A model generated the notes under the pieces. The model had not been told where the DNA came from and made no database searches. It saw nothing but the letters and a program-made list of their open reading frames with translations. This document shows, piece after piece, positions 34,698 through 47,334 of a stretch of DNA of 64,000 bases (position 1 is the first letter of the stretch; every line of letters starts with the position of its first letter). Origin of the DNA: Desulfatibacillum sp. (GTDB lineage Bacteria; Desulfobacterota; Desulfobacteria; Desulfobacterales; SpSt-501); assembly GCA_020725555.1 (NCBI GenBank), contig DYEU01000003.1:52115-116114 (forward strand). The letters run 5' to 3'. Position numbers and translations under genes: made by a program.

Positions 34698-36383
34698 ATG
34701 GAAATGACCGGGGCGCAGATCCTGCTGCGGATGCTCGCGGAGGAATCCGTAGACACCCTCTTCGGCTACCCGGGCGGCGCGGTGATCGACATCTACGACG
34801 AGCTCGCCCGCTCGGAGATCCGCCACGTGCTCGTCCGCCATGAACAGGCTGCCGTGCACGCGGCCGACGGCTACGCCCGCGCCCGCGGCACGGTGGGCGT
34901 CTGCCTGGTGACCTCCGGCCCCGGGGCCACCAACTCGGTCACCGGGATCGCCTCGGCCTACGCGGATTCGATCCCGCTCGTGGTGCTGACCGGCCAGGTC
35001 CCCACCCACTTGATCGGCAACGACGCCTTCCAGGAGGTCGACATCGTCGGCATCACCCGGCCCTGCACGAAGCACAACTACCTCGTGCCCTCCGTCGACC
35101 AGCTCGCCCCGATCCTCAAGGAGGCCTTCCACCTCGCGCGCAGCGGGCGGCCCGGACCGGTGCTCGTGGACATCCCCAAGAACGTCCAGAGCGCGCGCAC
35201 CCTCTTCCGCCCGCCCGCCCCCTTGCGCGCCCGCCCCTACGCGGCGGTCTCGGAGCCGCACGCCGGCCAGCTGCGCACGGCGGCGCGGCTCATCCAGACC
35301 GCCCGCCGGCCCCTGATCTTCGCCGGCGGCGGCGTGATCCGGGCCGGGGCCGCACCGGAGCTCACCCGCCTCGCCCGCCGGTTCCGCATCCCGGTCACCT
35401 GCTCCCTCATGGGGCTGGGGGCCTTTCCCGGGGACGACCCCCTCTTTCTCGGGATGCTCGGCATGCACGGCACCTACGCGGCCAACCTGAGCACCGGGGC
35501 CTGCGACCTGCTTCTCGGCGTGGGGGTGCGCTTCGACGACCGCGTCACCGGCAAAACCGACGCCTTCGCCCCGCAGGCGACGATCGTCCACATCGACATC
35601 GACCCCACCTCCATCCGCAAGAATGTGCCCGTGCGCGTGCCGCTCGTGGGCGACTGCCGCGTCAGCCTGGAGCGCCTCAACGACCTCCTCGACGACCCGC
35701 CGGGCGATGCGCTCGAGGAAGCCCGGCGCGAGTGGCTCGCGCGCATCGAGGAATGGAAGACCTGCCGGCCGCTTTGCTACCGCACAGACGGCACGATCAA
35801 GCCCCAGCAGGTCGTGGAGACGCTCTACGAGCTCACCCGCGGCGAGGCGATCATCACCACCGAGGTCGGCCAGAACCAGATGTGGGCCGCGCAGTATTAC
35901 CGCGTGCGGCACCCCGGCCACTTCATCACCTCCGGCGGCCTCGGCACGATGGGCTTCGGGTTGCCCGCGGCCATCGGCGCCCAGATCGCCTGCCCCGAGA
36001 AGACCGTCGTCGACATCGCCGGCGACGGGAGCATCCAGATGAACATCCAGGAGCTGGCGACCGCGGTGCAGTACCGGCTGCCGGTCAAGGTCGTCATCCT
36101 GAACAACGGCTGCCTGGGGATGGTCCGCCAGTGGCAGGAGCTCTTCTACGGCGGCCGCTACAGCGCCACCTGCAACAACGCCCAGCCGGACTTCGTGAAA
36201 CTCGCGGAGGCCTACGGCGCATTCGGCCTGCGCGCCGAACGCCCCGAGGAGGTCCTCCCGGTGCTCGAGCGGGGGCTTTCGCTCCCCGGCCCGGCCATCC
36301 TGGATTTCCGGGTCACCCCCGAGGAGTGCGTCTACCCCATGGTGCCGGCCGGCGCGCCGATCACGGAAATGCTGCTCGTGTGA
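34698..36383 (+). CDS. ilvB: Acetolactate synthase large subunit
   Basis: The 561-residue thiamine-diphosphate enzyme condenses two pyruvates (valine, leucine) or pyruvate with 2-oxobutyrate (isoleucine). ATG 34698 follows AAGGGG. The conserved Glu lies in HVLVRHEQAAVHAADGYARA, followed by VTSGPGATNSVTGIASAYAD; the FAD-type middle domain contains GLGAFPGDDPLFLGMLGMHG. The C-terminal ThDP motif GDGSIQMNIQELATA ends in NN, with MVRQWQELFY typical of acetohydroxyacid synthases. It is the first structural gene behind the attenuator and the regulatory subunit follows 42 nt later. Confidence 0.96.
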   Translation: MEMTGAQILLRMLAEESVDTLFGYPGGAVIDIYDELARSEIRHVLVRHEQAAVHAADGYARARGTVGVCLVTSGPGATNSVTGIASAYADSIPLVVLTGQVPTHLIGNDAFQEVDIVGITRPCTKHNYLVPSVDQLAPILKEAFHLARSGRPGPVLVDIPKNVQSARTLFRPPAPLRARPYAAVSEPHAGQLRTAARLIQTARRPLIFAGGGVIRAGAAPELTRLARRFRIPVTCSLMGLGAFPGDDPLFLGMLGMHGTYAANLSTGACDLLLGVGVRFDDRVTGKTDAFAPQATIVHIDIDPTSIRKNVPVRVPLVGDCRVSLERLNDLLDDPPGDALEEARREWLARIEEWKTCRPLCYRTDGTIKPQQVVETLYELTRGEAIITTEVGQNQMWAAQYYRVRHPGHFITSGGLGTMGFGLPAAIGAQIACPEKTVVDIAGDGSIQMNIQELATAVQYRLPVKVVILNNGCLGMVRQWQELFYGGRYSATCNNAQPDFVKLAEAYGAFGLRAERPEEVLPVLERGLSLPGPAILDFRVTPEECVYPMVPAGAPITEMLLV

Positions 36384-36425
36384 GGCCGGGCCGGCCGTAA
36401 CGAAACCCGAGACGAAGGAGGCCGC

Positions 36426-36914
36426 GTGAAGGCCCAAAAGCACATCATGACCATGCTGGTCGACAACGAGCCCGGCGTCGTCTCCCGCGTCGCCGGCCTC
36501 TTCAGCGGCAAGGGGTTCAACATCGAGAGCATCTGCGGCAGCCCCACCCACAACCCCGAGGTCTCGCGCATCACGATCGTCACCCGCGCCGACGCCCCGG
36601 TCATCGAGCAGATCGAAAAGCAACTCCGCAAGCTGATCAACGTGCTCAAGCTGCGCAGCCTGAACGGGCCCCACTGCGTGCGCCGGGAGCTCGCGCTGGT
36701 CTGCATTCCGGTGAAGCCCGAGCAGCGCCCCGAGGTGCTGCGGATCGTCGACCTCGTGGGCGGCCGCGTCGCGGACGCGGGGCTCAATCACCTGATCGTC
36801 GAGGTCTCGGGCGAGCAGGAGGAGATCGAGACGGCCATCCGGCTTTTGGAGCCCTACGGGATCAAGAAACTCGCGCGGACGGGCCCGATCGGCCTCATCC
36901 GCGAACCCAAGTGA
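36426..36914 (+). CDS. ilvN: Acetolactate synthase small (regulatory) subunit
   Basis: The 162-residue protein starts at GTG 36426 behind GAAGGAGG. An N-terminal ACT domain begins HIMTMLVDNEPGVVSRVAGL and continues GFNIESICGSP, the valine-binding region of IlvN/IlvH. The C-terminal half has CVRRELALVCIPV and VDLVGGRVADAG, typical of the longer IlvH-like form. It binds IlvB, raises its activity and confers valine feedback inhibition. A GC hairpin (36917-36949, no U-run) separates it from ilvC. Confidence 0.95.
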   Translation: MKAQKHIMTMLVDNEPGVVSRVAGLFSGKGFNIESICGSPTHNPEVSRITIVTRADAPVIEQIEKQLRKLINVLKLRSLNGPHCVRRELALVCIPVKPEQRPEVLRIVDLVGGRVADAGLNHLIVEVSGEQEEIETAIRLLEPYGIKKLARTGPIGLIREPK

Positions 36915-36981
36915 GCGCCCGCGCCGCCGTTTCCGCGGCCGGCGCGGGCCGACACCCTGCAGAGAAAGGAGACAGGCAACC

Positions 36982-38030
36982 ATGGCAACCCTGGATTTCG
37001 GCGGCGTGATCGAAGAGGTGGTGACCGAGGACGAATTTCCCCTCGAGCGGGCGCGGGAGGTGCTGAACAACGAGATCGTCGCCGTGATCGGCTACGGGGT
37101 ACAGGGGCCGGGCCAGGCGCTCAACATGCGCGACAACGGCATCCGCGTCATCGTCGGCCAACGCCGCGGCGGGGCCTCCTGGGAGCGGGCGGTGAACGAC
37201 GGCTTCGTCCCCGGGGAGACCCTGTTCTCCCCCGAGGAGGCGGCCGAGCGCGGCACGGTCATCCAGTATCTCCTCTCGGATGCGGGGCAGGTCGCCCTGT
37301 GGCCGAAGATCAAGCCCTGCCTGCACGAGGGGAACACGCTCTACTTCTCCCACGGCTTCGGCATCGTCTACAAGGACCAGACCGGCATCGTCCCGCCGCC
37401 GCACGTCGACGTCGTCCTCGTCGCCCCCAAGGGCTCGGGGCGCACCGTGCGCACCAACTTCCTCGACGGCAGCGGGATCAACGCGAGCTTCGCCGTCTTC
37501 CAGGACTTCACCGGCCGCGCCCGCGAAAAGGCCCTCGCCCTGGGCATCGCCATCGGTTCGGGCTACCTCTTCCCCACGACCTTCGAGCGCGAGGTCTACA
37601 GCGATCTCACCGGGGAGCGCGGGATCCTGATGGGCGCGCTCGCCGGCGTGATGGAGGCGCAGTACCGGCTTCTCCGCCGCCACGGCCACAGCCCGAGCGA
37701 GGCCTTCAACGAGACCGTCGAGGAGCTGACCCAAAGCCTCATCCGCCTGGTCGGGGAAAACGGGATGGACTGGATGTTCGCCAACTGCTCCACGACCGCC
37801 CAGCGGGGCGCCCTCGACTGGGCCCCGCGCTTCCGCGACGCGGTCGCCCCGCTCTTCGATGAGCTCTACCGCCGCGTGCAGAGCGGGGAGGAAACCCGGC
37901 GCGTGCTCGAGGCGAACAGCGCCCCCGATTACCGCGAAAAGCTGAACCGCGAGCTCGCCACCATGCACGACTCCGAAATGTGGCGGGCGGGCGCCGTCGT
38001 GCGCTCGCTGCGTCCCGAAAACCGCAAATC

Positions 38031-38034
<4 letters not shown>
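36982..38034 (+). CDS. ilvC: Ketol-acid reductoisomerase, [16 protein letters not shown] variant
   Basis: The 350-residue enzyme isomerises and reduces acetolactate or acetohydroxybutyrate with NAD(P)H. The Rossmann motif reads [19 protein letters not shown] rather than the common GYGSQGHAHA. It is followed by [10 protein letters not shown], where the Arg/Ser-type loop suits NADPH. The knotted helical domain has the metal-site [15 protein letters not shown] and [20 protein letters not shown], then [12 protein letters not shown]. The sequence resembles, from memory, the IlvC of Bacteroidetes more than typical proteobacterial ones. It ends in an ATGA overlap with cimA. Confidence 0.95.
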
Positions 38035-39667
<1,633 letters not shown>

Positions 39668-39671
<4 letters not shown>

Positions 39672-41206
39672 GCGAACGCGTATTGATTTTCGACACGACG
39701 CTGCGGGACGGCGAGCAGAGCCCCGGGGCGAGCATGAACCCCGCCGAGAAGCTGCGCATCGCCGGGCAGCTCGAAAAGCTCGGCGTGGACGTGATCGAGG
39801 CGGGCTTCCCGGCGGCCTCCGAGGGCGACTTCGAGTCGGTCTCGCAGATCGCCGCCCGCATCCGGCGAAGCGAGGTGGCGGGCCTGGCGCGCGCCAACCG
39901 CAGCGACATCGACCGCGCCTGGCAGGCCGTGCGGCACGCCGCCCGCCCCCGCATCCACACCTTCATCGCCACCTCGGACATCCACCTGCAGTACAAGCTG
40001 CGCATGGGCCGCGAGGAGGTGCTGCAGGCGGCCGTGGAGGGGGTGCGCTACGCGAAATCCCTCACCGACAACGTCGAGTTCTCCGCCGAGGACGGCTCGC
40101 GCAGCGACCGCGATTTCCTCTGCCGGGTGTTCGAGGCGGCGATCGCGGCGGGCGCGACGACGGTCAACCTCCCGGACACGGTGGGCTACGCGATCCCCGA
40201 CGAATTCGCCGGGCTCGTGCGCTACATCCGCAGCCACACCCCCAACATCGGCAAGGCCGTCCTGAGCGTGCACTGCCACAACGATCTCGGCCTCGCCACG
40301 GCCAACACGCTCGCCGCCCTGCAAAGCGGGGCGCGCCAGGCCGAGGTGACGATCAACGGGATCGGCGAGCGCGCCGGGAACACCTCCCTCGAAGAGGTGG
40401 TGATGGCCCTGCACACCCGCTCCTCCCTCCTCGGCCTCGAAACGGGCATCAAAACCGAGCTCATCCACCCGACCAGCCGGCTGGTGAGCATGATCACCGG
40501 CATGCTCGTCCAGCCGAACAAGGCCATCGTGGGCGCCAACGCCTTCGCCCACGAGGCGGGGATCCATCAGGACGGGGTGCTCAAGAACCCGATGACCTAC
40601 GAAATCATGCGCCCCGAGACGGTCGGCCTGAGCGCAAACCGCCTCGTGCTCGGCAAGCACTCGGGCCGGCACGCCCTGCGCACCCAGCTCAAGGACTTGG
40701 GCTACGACCTCTCGGACGAGGAACTGAACCTCGTTTTCGCGAAGTTCAAGGAACTGGCCGACAAGAAAAAACACGTGATGGACGAGGACCTCGAGGCGAT
40801 CGTCACCGAGGGGATTCTTCGCACCGCGGAGGTCTTCGCCCTCGACTACCTGCACGTGACCGCGGGCACCACGGTGCTGCCCATGGCGAGCGTCCGGCTC
40901 AAGATCAACGGCCGCGCGGTCCAGGGGGCGGGATACGGCAACGGGCCGATCGACGCGGCCTACAACACGATCGCCCAGCTCACGGGGACGAACGCGGAGC
41001 TGTTGCGCTTCTCGATCAGCGCCCTCACCGGCGGCACCGACGCGATGGGCGAGGTGACCGTGCGGCTGCGCGAAAACGGCCTGATCGCGCTCGGCAAGGG
41101 GGCCGACCCCGACATCATCACGGCAAGCGCCAAGGCCTTCATCAACGGCCTGAACCGGCTCGAGTTCCTCAAATCCCACCCCCCCGAGGAAACCGCGGGA
41201 CTGTAG
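39668..41206 (+). CDS. leuA: 2-isopropylmalate synthase
   Basis: The 512-residue enzyme is the first committed step of leucine synthesis (2-oxoisovalerate plus acetyl-CoA). The signature starts [40 protein letters not shown] supplies the metal histidines, and [19 protein letters not shown] and [19 protein letters not shown] follow. The C-terminal allosteric domain (about 390-505) is present, so leucine feedback is expected. It ends the attenuator-controlled operon, meeting pyrD convergently with an 18-nt gap. leuBCD are not in the window. Confidence 0.96.
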
Positions 41207-41224
41207 CCGGGGGACCTGCAGGAT

Positions 41225-42151
41225 TCAGGCGAGCTCGAGGCTGCCGACGAGGCGGGAGACGCACGCGATGCCGCGCTCCTCGAGGTAGCTCCGGATGCCC
41301 TCGAGGACCTCGACGGTCGCGGCGGGGTTGAGGAAACTCGCCGTGCCGACCTGGACCGCGCGCGCGCCGACGATCAAAAACTCGAGGGCGTCGTGCGCGG
41401 TGCGGATGCCCCCGATGCCGATCACCGGGAGGCGGACCGCGCGGCACACCTGCCAGACCATGCGCAGGGCGACCGGCTTGATCGCCGGGCCGGAAAGCCC
41501 GCCGGTGACGTTGGCGAGCAGCGGGCGCCGGGTCTCGACGTCGACCGCCATGCCGGTGATGGTGTTGATGAGCGAGAGGGCGTCGGCGCCGGCCTGCTCG
41601 GCGCTGCGGGCGATCACGGTGATGTCGGTCACGTTGGGGGAGAGCTTGCAGATCACGAATTTGCGGGTGTTGCGCCGCACCGCGGCGACGACGCGCCCGG
41701 CGGCCACGGGGTCCACGCCGAAGGCCACCCCCCCCGCCTTGACGTTGGGGCAGGAGATGTTGACCTCGACCCCGGCGACGCCCTCGATCGCCTCGACGGC
41801 CGCGGCGAGCTCGGCGTACTCGTCGACCGAGGTCCCGTAGATGTTGGCGATCACCGGGATGCCGAGCCGGCGCAGGAAGGGCATCTTGCGGGACGCGAAG
41901 GCCTCGATGCCGACGTTTTCCAGGCCGATCGCGTTCAGCATGCCGCAGGGGGTCTCGACGATGCGCGGGGGCGGGTTCCCCTCCACGGGCCGCAGCGCAA
42001 GGCCTTTGACCACGATCGCCCCCAACCGCTTCAGGTCCACGTAGGGGGCGAACTCCTCGCCGTAGCCGAACGTCCCCGAGGCGGTCATGACCGGGTTCTG
42101 GAGGACGAGGCCGCCGAGGTCGGTGGTGAGATCGGGCGCCGCCGCAGGCAT
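41225..42151 (-). CDS. pyrD: Dihydroorotate dehydrogenase, class 1B catalytic subunit
   Basis: The 308-residue FMN enzyme of pyrimidine synthesis oxidises dihydroorotate. Class 1B features are the opening LQNPVMTASGTFGYGEEFAP, the catalytic-Cys loop VEVNISCPNVKAGGVAFGVD, and NTITGMAVDVETRRPLLANV, then VIGIGGIRTAHDALEFLIVG near the C-terminus. Class 1B enzymes normally pair with the iron-sulfur/FAD subunit PyrK, which is usually adjacent. No pyrK is seen here, so it is elsewhere or another electron acceptor is used. It is convergent with leuA. Confidence 0.94.
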   Translation of the reverse strand: MPAAAPDLTTDLGGLVLQNPVMTASGTFGYGEEFAPYVDLKRLGAIVVKGLALRPVEGNPPPRIVETPCGMLNAIGLENVGIEAFASRKMPFLRRLGIPVIANIYGTSVDEYAELAAAVEAIEGVAGVEVNISCPNVKAGGVAFGVDPVAAGRVVAAVRRNTRKFVICKLSPNVTDITVIARSAEQAGADALSLINTITGMAVDVETRRPLLANVTGGLSGPAIKPVALRMVWQVCRAVRLPVIGIGGIRTAHDALEFLIVGARAVQVGTASFLNPAATVEVLEGIRSYLEERGIACVSRLVGSLELA

Positions 42152-42277
42152 GGCGCCTCTTTAGCACAGGCCCCGGGCAAGTCAAGACGCGCAAGGGCCT
42201 CCCCGGGCGGTTTCGCCTTGCGAAAACGAGGCTTCGGCCCTACACTTCCGCAGACGGGTTTCCACCCCGGAGAGGAC

Positions 42278-43636
<1,359 letters not shown>

Positions 43637-43665
43637 GGAGCCTCGGCCCGAGGGGCACGCACGGC

Positions 43666-44286
43666 TCAGGCGGGGGGGGCGGGGGAAGGCGCCGGGGCGT
43701 CGTCGAAGCGGATGCCGACGCGGTCCTGCTCGGCCCAGACCACGGTTCCCGAGCGGGTCACGATCTTTTTCTTTTGCCGCAGCGGGATGTTCAGCAGGAC
43801 GCGCTGGCCCCTCTCCAGGGGTTTCTCGCAGCGGATGAAGACCCCGCCCGGAGAAGCGTTCGCGATCAGGCCGCGGACGTTGTCGCGGCCGCTGCGAACC
43901 AGGGTGGGGATCGAGCAGGACCGGCGGGGATGGGCGCGCGAATCCCGCGACCGGGCGGGAGGTGCGGCCTCGGAGGCGACCCTTTCCTCGAGCTCGACCC
44001 CATAGCCGTAGTCGAAGGCGGAATCCTCGAGAAACCGGCGCCAGCGGATCACGGCCCGGTAGCACTCGTAGACCTGCTCGCTTCCGGCCAGCGGGGAAGC
44101 GGGCAGCCCGATGAGGACACGGCTTCCGGGGACCAGGTAGAAATCGGACTCGAAGTAGATGCCCTTTTCGCTGTAGTTCCCCATGCGTGCCTCGGGGGCG
44201 GCCTCGATGGCAAACCCCTCGAGCCTCACCGGGGCACGGTGTTCAAAGCGCGTTCGGGAGCGTTTTTCGGAGTTTTCTTCTTCCAT
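43666..44286 (-). CDS. Tandem PilZ-domain protein
   Basis: The 206-residue soluble protein seems to contain two PilZ-like units. The first (residues about 10-100) has RTRFEHRAPVRLEGF then MGNYSEKGIYFESD; the second (about 118-195) has HPRRSCSIPTLVRS then ANASPGGVFIRCEKPLERG and VGIRFDD. PilZ domains bind cyclic-di-GMP through RxxxR and (D/N)xSxxG; here RTRFEHR/NYSEKG and RRSC/NASPGG correspond, the second with a weaker Arg motif. A c-di-GMP effector, perhaps acting on motility or exopolysaccharide, is the likely role. It is convergent with the sigma-54 activator and followed upstream by a small RHH gene. Confidence 0.82.
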   Translation of the reverse strand: MEEENSEKRSRTRFEHRAPVRLEGFAIEAAPEARMGNYSEKGIYFESDFYLVPGSRVLIGLPASPLAGSEQVYECYRAVIRWRRFLEDSAFDYGYGVELEERVASEAAPPARSRDSRAHPRRSCSIPTLVRSGRDNVRGLIANASPGGVFIRCEKPLERGQRVLLNIPLRQKKKIVTRSGTVVWAEQDRVGIRFDDAPAPSPAPPA

Positions 44287-44329
44287 GCCGGAAGGGTCCT
44301 CTTCCCGGGCCGGCGGGACGGGCGCCCGG

Positions 44330-44509
44330 TCACTGGGCCGAGAGGCCGTACTTGCGGAGCAGATCCCGGATCGCCTCTTCGAGAAGGTCGTTCTGGCGCT
44401 TTTCGAGCTGCGCGGCGAGGATCTTGATCTTGCGGATCAGCTCGGCGTCGAGAGTTGTGTTGTACATTTTCCGTTTTGCCCCGGTTTCCGCCCTCATGGG
44501 TTCCTTCAT
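44330..44509 (-). CDS. Small ribbon-helix-helix (CopG/MetJ-like) protein
   Basis: The 59-residue product (ATG 44509; ATG 44497 is equally possible, with AAGGAG upstream but poorly spaced for either) has the RHH pattern: a short beta strand MYNTTLDAELIRKIKILAAQ followed by two helices ending in LLEEAIRDLLRKYG. RHH proteins bind DNA as dimers through the strand, often as antitoxins or small regulators. No toxin gene adjoins. It precedes the PilZ gene by about 43 nt on the same strand. The DNA role is inferred from fold pattern only. Confidence 0.65.
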   Translation of the reverse strand: MKEPMRAETGAKRKMYNTTLDAELIRKIKILAAQLEKRQNDLLEEAIRDLLRKYGLSAQ

Positions 44510-44684
44510 CGCTCCTTGCGCCCGAATCGCTTCTGAACCCATTGTAGCGGGGCCCGGCCCGGGTGTCAAAAAAAACCGGCGGCGCATTTGATTCGATAAG
44601 TTACAATTTCAAATGGTTATCTTACATCATGGGCCTCCCCCCAAACTGCCTTGCGGCGCTTATCCGGCACCGCGCCGGGCTTCA

Positions 44685-44714
44685 TTGACAGATCTCGGCC
44701 CGCATCGCTACCTT
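44685..44714 (+). promoter_or_regulatory. Putative promoter of mnmA-mtaB
   Basis: TTGACA (44685-44690) and TACCTT (44709-44714) with an 18-nt spacer lie about 57 nt before the mnmA start. The -10 is weak. Confidence 0.45.
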
Positions 44715-44770
44715 AGCGTCGCCGCCGGCGAAGGCGGCATCCCGGGACCCGGTGCGCGAGCCGTTGCGTC

Positions 44771-45850
44771 GTGAGCGGAAACCCTGCACGAATCGCCGTC
44801 GCCTTGAGCGGGGGGATCGACTCCCTGGCGGCGGCGTTTCTTCTCCTCCGCCAAGGCCGCGAGGTGATCGGCCTTCATTTCCGCACCGGCCACGAGTCCT
44901 ATCCCGCCGAGCAAAGCCGCGAGCGGGCCGCGCGCCTCTCCCGCATGCTCGGCGTCCCGGTCCATTTCGAGGACCTGAGCGGCGATTTCGAGCGCATCGT
45001 CGTCGACTACTTCATTGCCGGCTACCGCTCCGGCGAAACCCCCAACCCCTGCGTGGTCTGCAACCCGCGGATCAAGTTCGGCGTTCTCCTGGAACGGGCC
45101 CGCCGCCACGGGGCCGAGTTCCTGGCGACGGGCCATTACGCCGCCGTGCGGCGGGACCCCGCGGGCCGCTGGCGGCTCTTCAAGGGCAGGGACCCGGCAA
45201 AGGACCAGTCCTACTTTCTCTTTGCGCTCGGCCAGGAGCAACTTGCCCGGGCGTGCTTTCCGCTCGCGGAAATGACCAAGGGGGAGGTCAGCCTTCTTGC
45301 CGCGCGGCACGGCCTGGAACCCGTGGAGCCGCGCGAAAGCCAGGACGTCTGTTTCGTCCCCGGCGGGGACTACACCGCGCTTCTCCGGCGCTACGACGAG
45401 GCGATCCTGCGTCCCGGGCCGATCGCGACGGCCGACGGCCGGGTGATCGGCGAGCATCCCGGACTTGCCGCCTTCACGATCGGCCAGCGCCGCGGCATCG
45501 ACTGCCCGGCCGCCTTCCCCTATTACGTCCTGCGCAAGGAGCGGGACGGAAACCGCCTGATCGTGGGCCCCCGGAGCGAGCTCTATGCCGCGGCCTGCCG
45601 GGTGTCGGCGGTGAACTGGATCGCACCCCGGCCGGAGGCCCCCCTTGCGGCCCGGGTCCGCGTGCGCTACCGCAGCCCGGAAACCCCTGCGCGGATCCTC
45701 CCCTGCGGCATCGGGGCCGCTTCCGTGGAGGTCGTTTTCGAGGCGCCCCAGCCCGCGATCGCCCCCGGCCAGGCCGCGGTGTTCTACCGGGACGACGAGG
45801 TCCTGGGCGGGGGGTTCATCCAGGCGGCGCCGAAGGACCCGGGGATCTAA
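44771..45850 (+). CDS. mnmA: tRNA-specific 2-thiouridylase MnmA
   Basis: The 359-residue enzyme, starting at GTG 44771, makes 2-thiouridine at wobble U34 of Lys/Glu/Gln tRNAs. The PP-loop SGGIDS lies at 13-18. The first catalytic Cys is in ETPNPCVVCNPRIKFG and the second in ESQDVCFVPGG, both present. FLATGHYAAVRR, DQSYFLFAL, FTIGQRRGI and the C-terminal beta-barrel complete the family order. It is followed 28 nt later by mtaB, making a tRNA-modification pair. Confidence 0.95.
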   Translation: MSGNPARIAVALSGGIDSLAAAFLLLRQGREVIGLHFRTGHESYPAEQSRERAARLSRMLGVPVHFEDLSGDFERIVVDYFIAGYRSGETPNPCVVCNPRIKFGVLLERARRHGAEFLATGHYAAVRRDPAGRWRLFKGRDPAKDQSYFLFALGQEQLARACFPLAEMTKGEVSLLAARHGLEPVEPRESQDVCFVPGGDYTALLRRYDEAILRPGPIATADGRVIGEHPGLAAFTIGQRRGIDCPAAFPYYVLRKERDGNRLIVGPRSELYAAACRVSAVNWIAPRPEAPLAARVRVRYRSPETPARILPCGIGAASVEVVFEAPQPAIAPGQAAVFYRDDEVLGGGFIQAAPKDPGI

Positions 45851-45878
45851 AGCCGCCGGCGCCCCGGTGAGGAACGGC

Positions 45879-47237
45879 ATGCGACGTTTCAAGCTCGTCA
45901 CCCTCGGCTGCAAGCTCAACCAGTGCGAAGCGGAGGAGCTTGGCCTCAGCCTCTCCGCGAAGGCGGCCTATCGGCCTTGCCGCGGCGGGGAGCCGGCCGA
46001 TCTTGTCGTGGTCAACACCTGCACGGTGACCGAACGGGCCGCGGTGCAGTCCCGCCAGGCCATCCGCCGCGCGATCCGGGAACACCCCGGGGCCTTCATC
46101 GTGGTGACCGGCTGCCTCGCCGAAACCGACCCCGAAACGCTGCGGGCCATCCCCGGAGTGGGCCGGGTGGTCGGCCGCACGGCCAAGGCGGGGCTGGCCG
46201 AGTCCCTCTGCGCCGCAAAGGCGGAGCCGCCCCAGGACGAAGGTGCAGCCGCCGCGGGGCGGAGGGCGGGGTTTTCTTCCACCCCGGCGGCCGGCGACCC
46301 GCTCGCCGGCCGGACACGCGCATTCGTCAAGATCCAGGACGGCTGTGACGCGTTCTGCTCTTACTGCATCGTTCCCTACGCCCGCGGCCCGTCGCGCAGC
46401 GTGAGCCCGCATCGGGTGCTCGAACGCATCGGCCTGCTCGCCGCCCGAGGTTTCCGCGAGGTCGTCCTCACCGGCGTGCACATCGGCCGCTACGGTCTCG
46501 ATCTGACCCCCCCGCGCACGCTGGCGGCTCTCCTGGAGGACATTCTGGGCGGGGACTTCCCGCTGCGCGTGCGGTTGAGCTCGATCGAGCCGCTCGAGCT
46601 GACCGAGCGTCTGCTCGAGGTGGCCGTGCGCTCCGGCGGCCGCGTCTGCCCCCATTTCCACATCCCGCTTCAAAGCGGGGATGCGGCCATCCTCGCGCGC
46701 ATGCGCCGACCCTACGGGCCGGCGGATTTCCGAGGCGCCGTGGCCGCGGTGCGCGCGCGCTTTCCCGATGCGGCCATCGGCGCCGACGTCCTGGTCGGCT
46801 TTCCCGGCGAAAGCGACGAGGCCTTCGAAAACACCTTCCGCCTGATCGCCGATCTCCCCCTGAGCTATCTCCACGTCTTTCCGTTCTCCCCGCGGCCGGG
46901 AACCGCGGCCTTCGGCTTCGATGACCGGATCGACCCGGCGAAAATCCGCGCGCGTTGCGGGCGGCTGAGAAGGCTCGGCGAAACGAAGCGGCTTCTCTTC
47001 CACCGCGGCTTCGTCGGCCGCGCGATCGAGGTCCTGACCGAGACGCGGCGCGACCCGCAAAGCGGGCTTCTGCGGGGAGTGAGCGCCAATTACCTGCGGG
47101 TTCGCTTTGCCGGCGAAGACGCCTGGATGAACCGCCTCGCCCGGGTGCGGATCACCGCGGCGGACAGCCGTTTTTTAAGCGCCGCCCTGGATTCCCCGGC
47201 GGGGAGCGGGACGCGCGGCCGATCTTCCAGCGCTTGA
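45879..47237 (+). CDS. mtaB: tRNA t6A37 methylthiotransferase MtaB
   Basis: The 452-residue radical-SAM methylthiotransferase thiomethylates t6A37. ATG 45879 follows AGGA. The N-terminal cluster Cys residues are in LGCKLNQCEAEEL, VVNTCTVTERAA and VVTGCLAETDP. The radical-SAM motif CDAFCSYCIVPYARG (CxxxCxxC) follows, then VRLSSIEPLELTE and HIPLQSGDAAILARMRRPY. A C-terminal TRAM-like domain is at about 375-440. The LGCKLN start separates MtaB from MiaB and RimO. It is cotranscribed with mnmA. Confidence 0.93.
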   Translation: MRRFKLVTLGCKLNQCEAEELGLSLSAKAAYRPCRGGEPADLVVVNTCTVTERAAVQSRQAIRRAIREHPGAFIVVTGCLAETDPETLRAIPGVGRVVGRTAKAGLAESLCAAKAEPPQDEGAAAAGRRAGFSSTPAAGDPLAGRTRAFVKIQDGCDAFCSYCIVPYARGPSRSVSPHRVLERIGLLAARGFREVVLTGVHIGRYGLDLTPPRTLAALLEDILGGDFPLRVRLSSIEPLELTERLLEVAVRSGGRVCPHFHIPLQSGDAAILARMRRPYGPADFRGAVAAVRARFPDAAIGADVLVGFPGESDEAFENTFRLIADLPLSYLHVFPFSPRPGTAAFGFDDRIDPAKIRARCGRLRRLGETKRLLFHRGFVGRAIEVLTETRRDPQSGLLRGVSANYLRVRFAGEDAWMNRLARVRITAADSRFLSAALDSPAGSGTRGRSSSA

Positions 47238-47258
47238 CCGCACCGAGGCCGCCGGCGC

Positions 47259-47287
47259 TTGCCATCGGGACCGATCGGGAGGATAAT
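47259..47287 (+). promoter_or_regulatory. Sigma-70 promoter of the hybrid histidine kinase
   Basis: TTGCCA (47259-47264), a 17-nt spacer and GATAAT (47282-47287) lie 48 nt before ATG 47335. Confidence 0.6.
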
Positions 47288-47334
47288 ACGAAGGTTTCCA
47301 TGCCCTCCCGAACCGACCGCTCCGGACGGAGCCC

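Noticed and set aside
36917..36949. GC hairpin between ilvN and ilvC considered as a terminator
   Set aside because: There is no U-run and the operon clearly continues; it may only affect mRNA stability.
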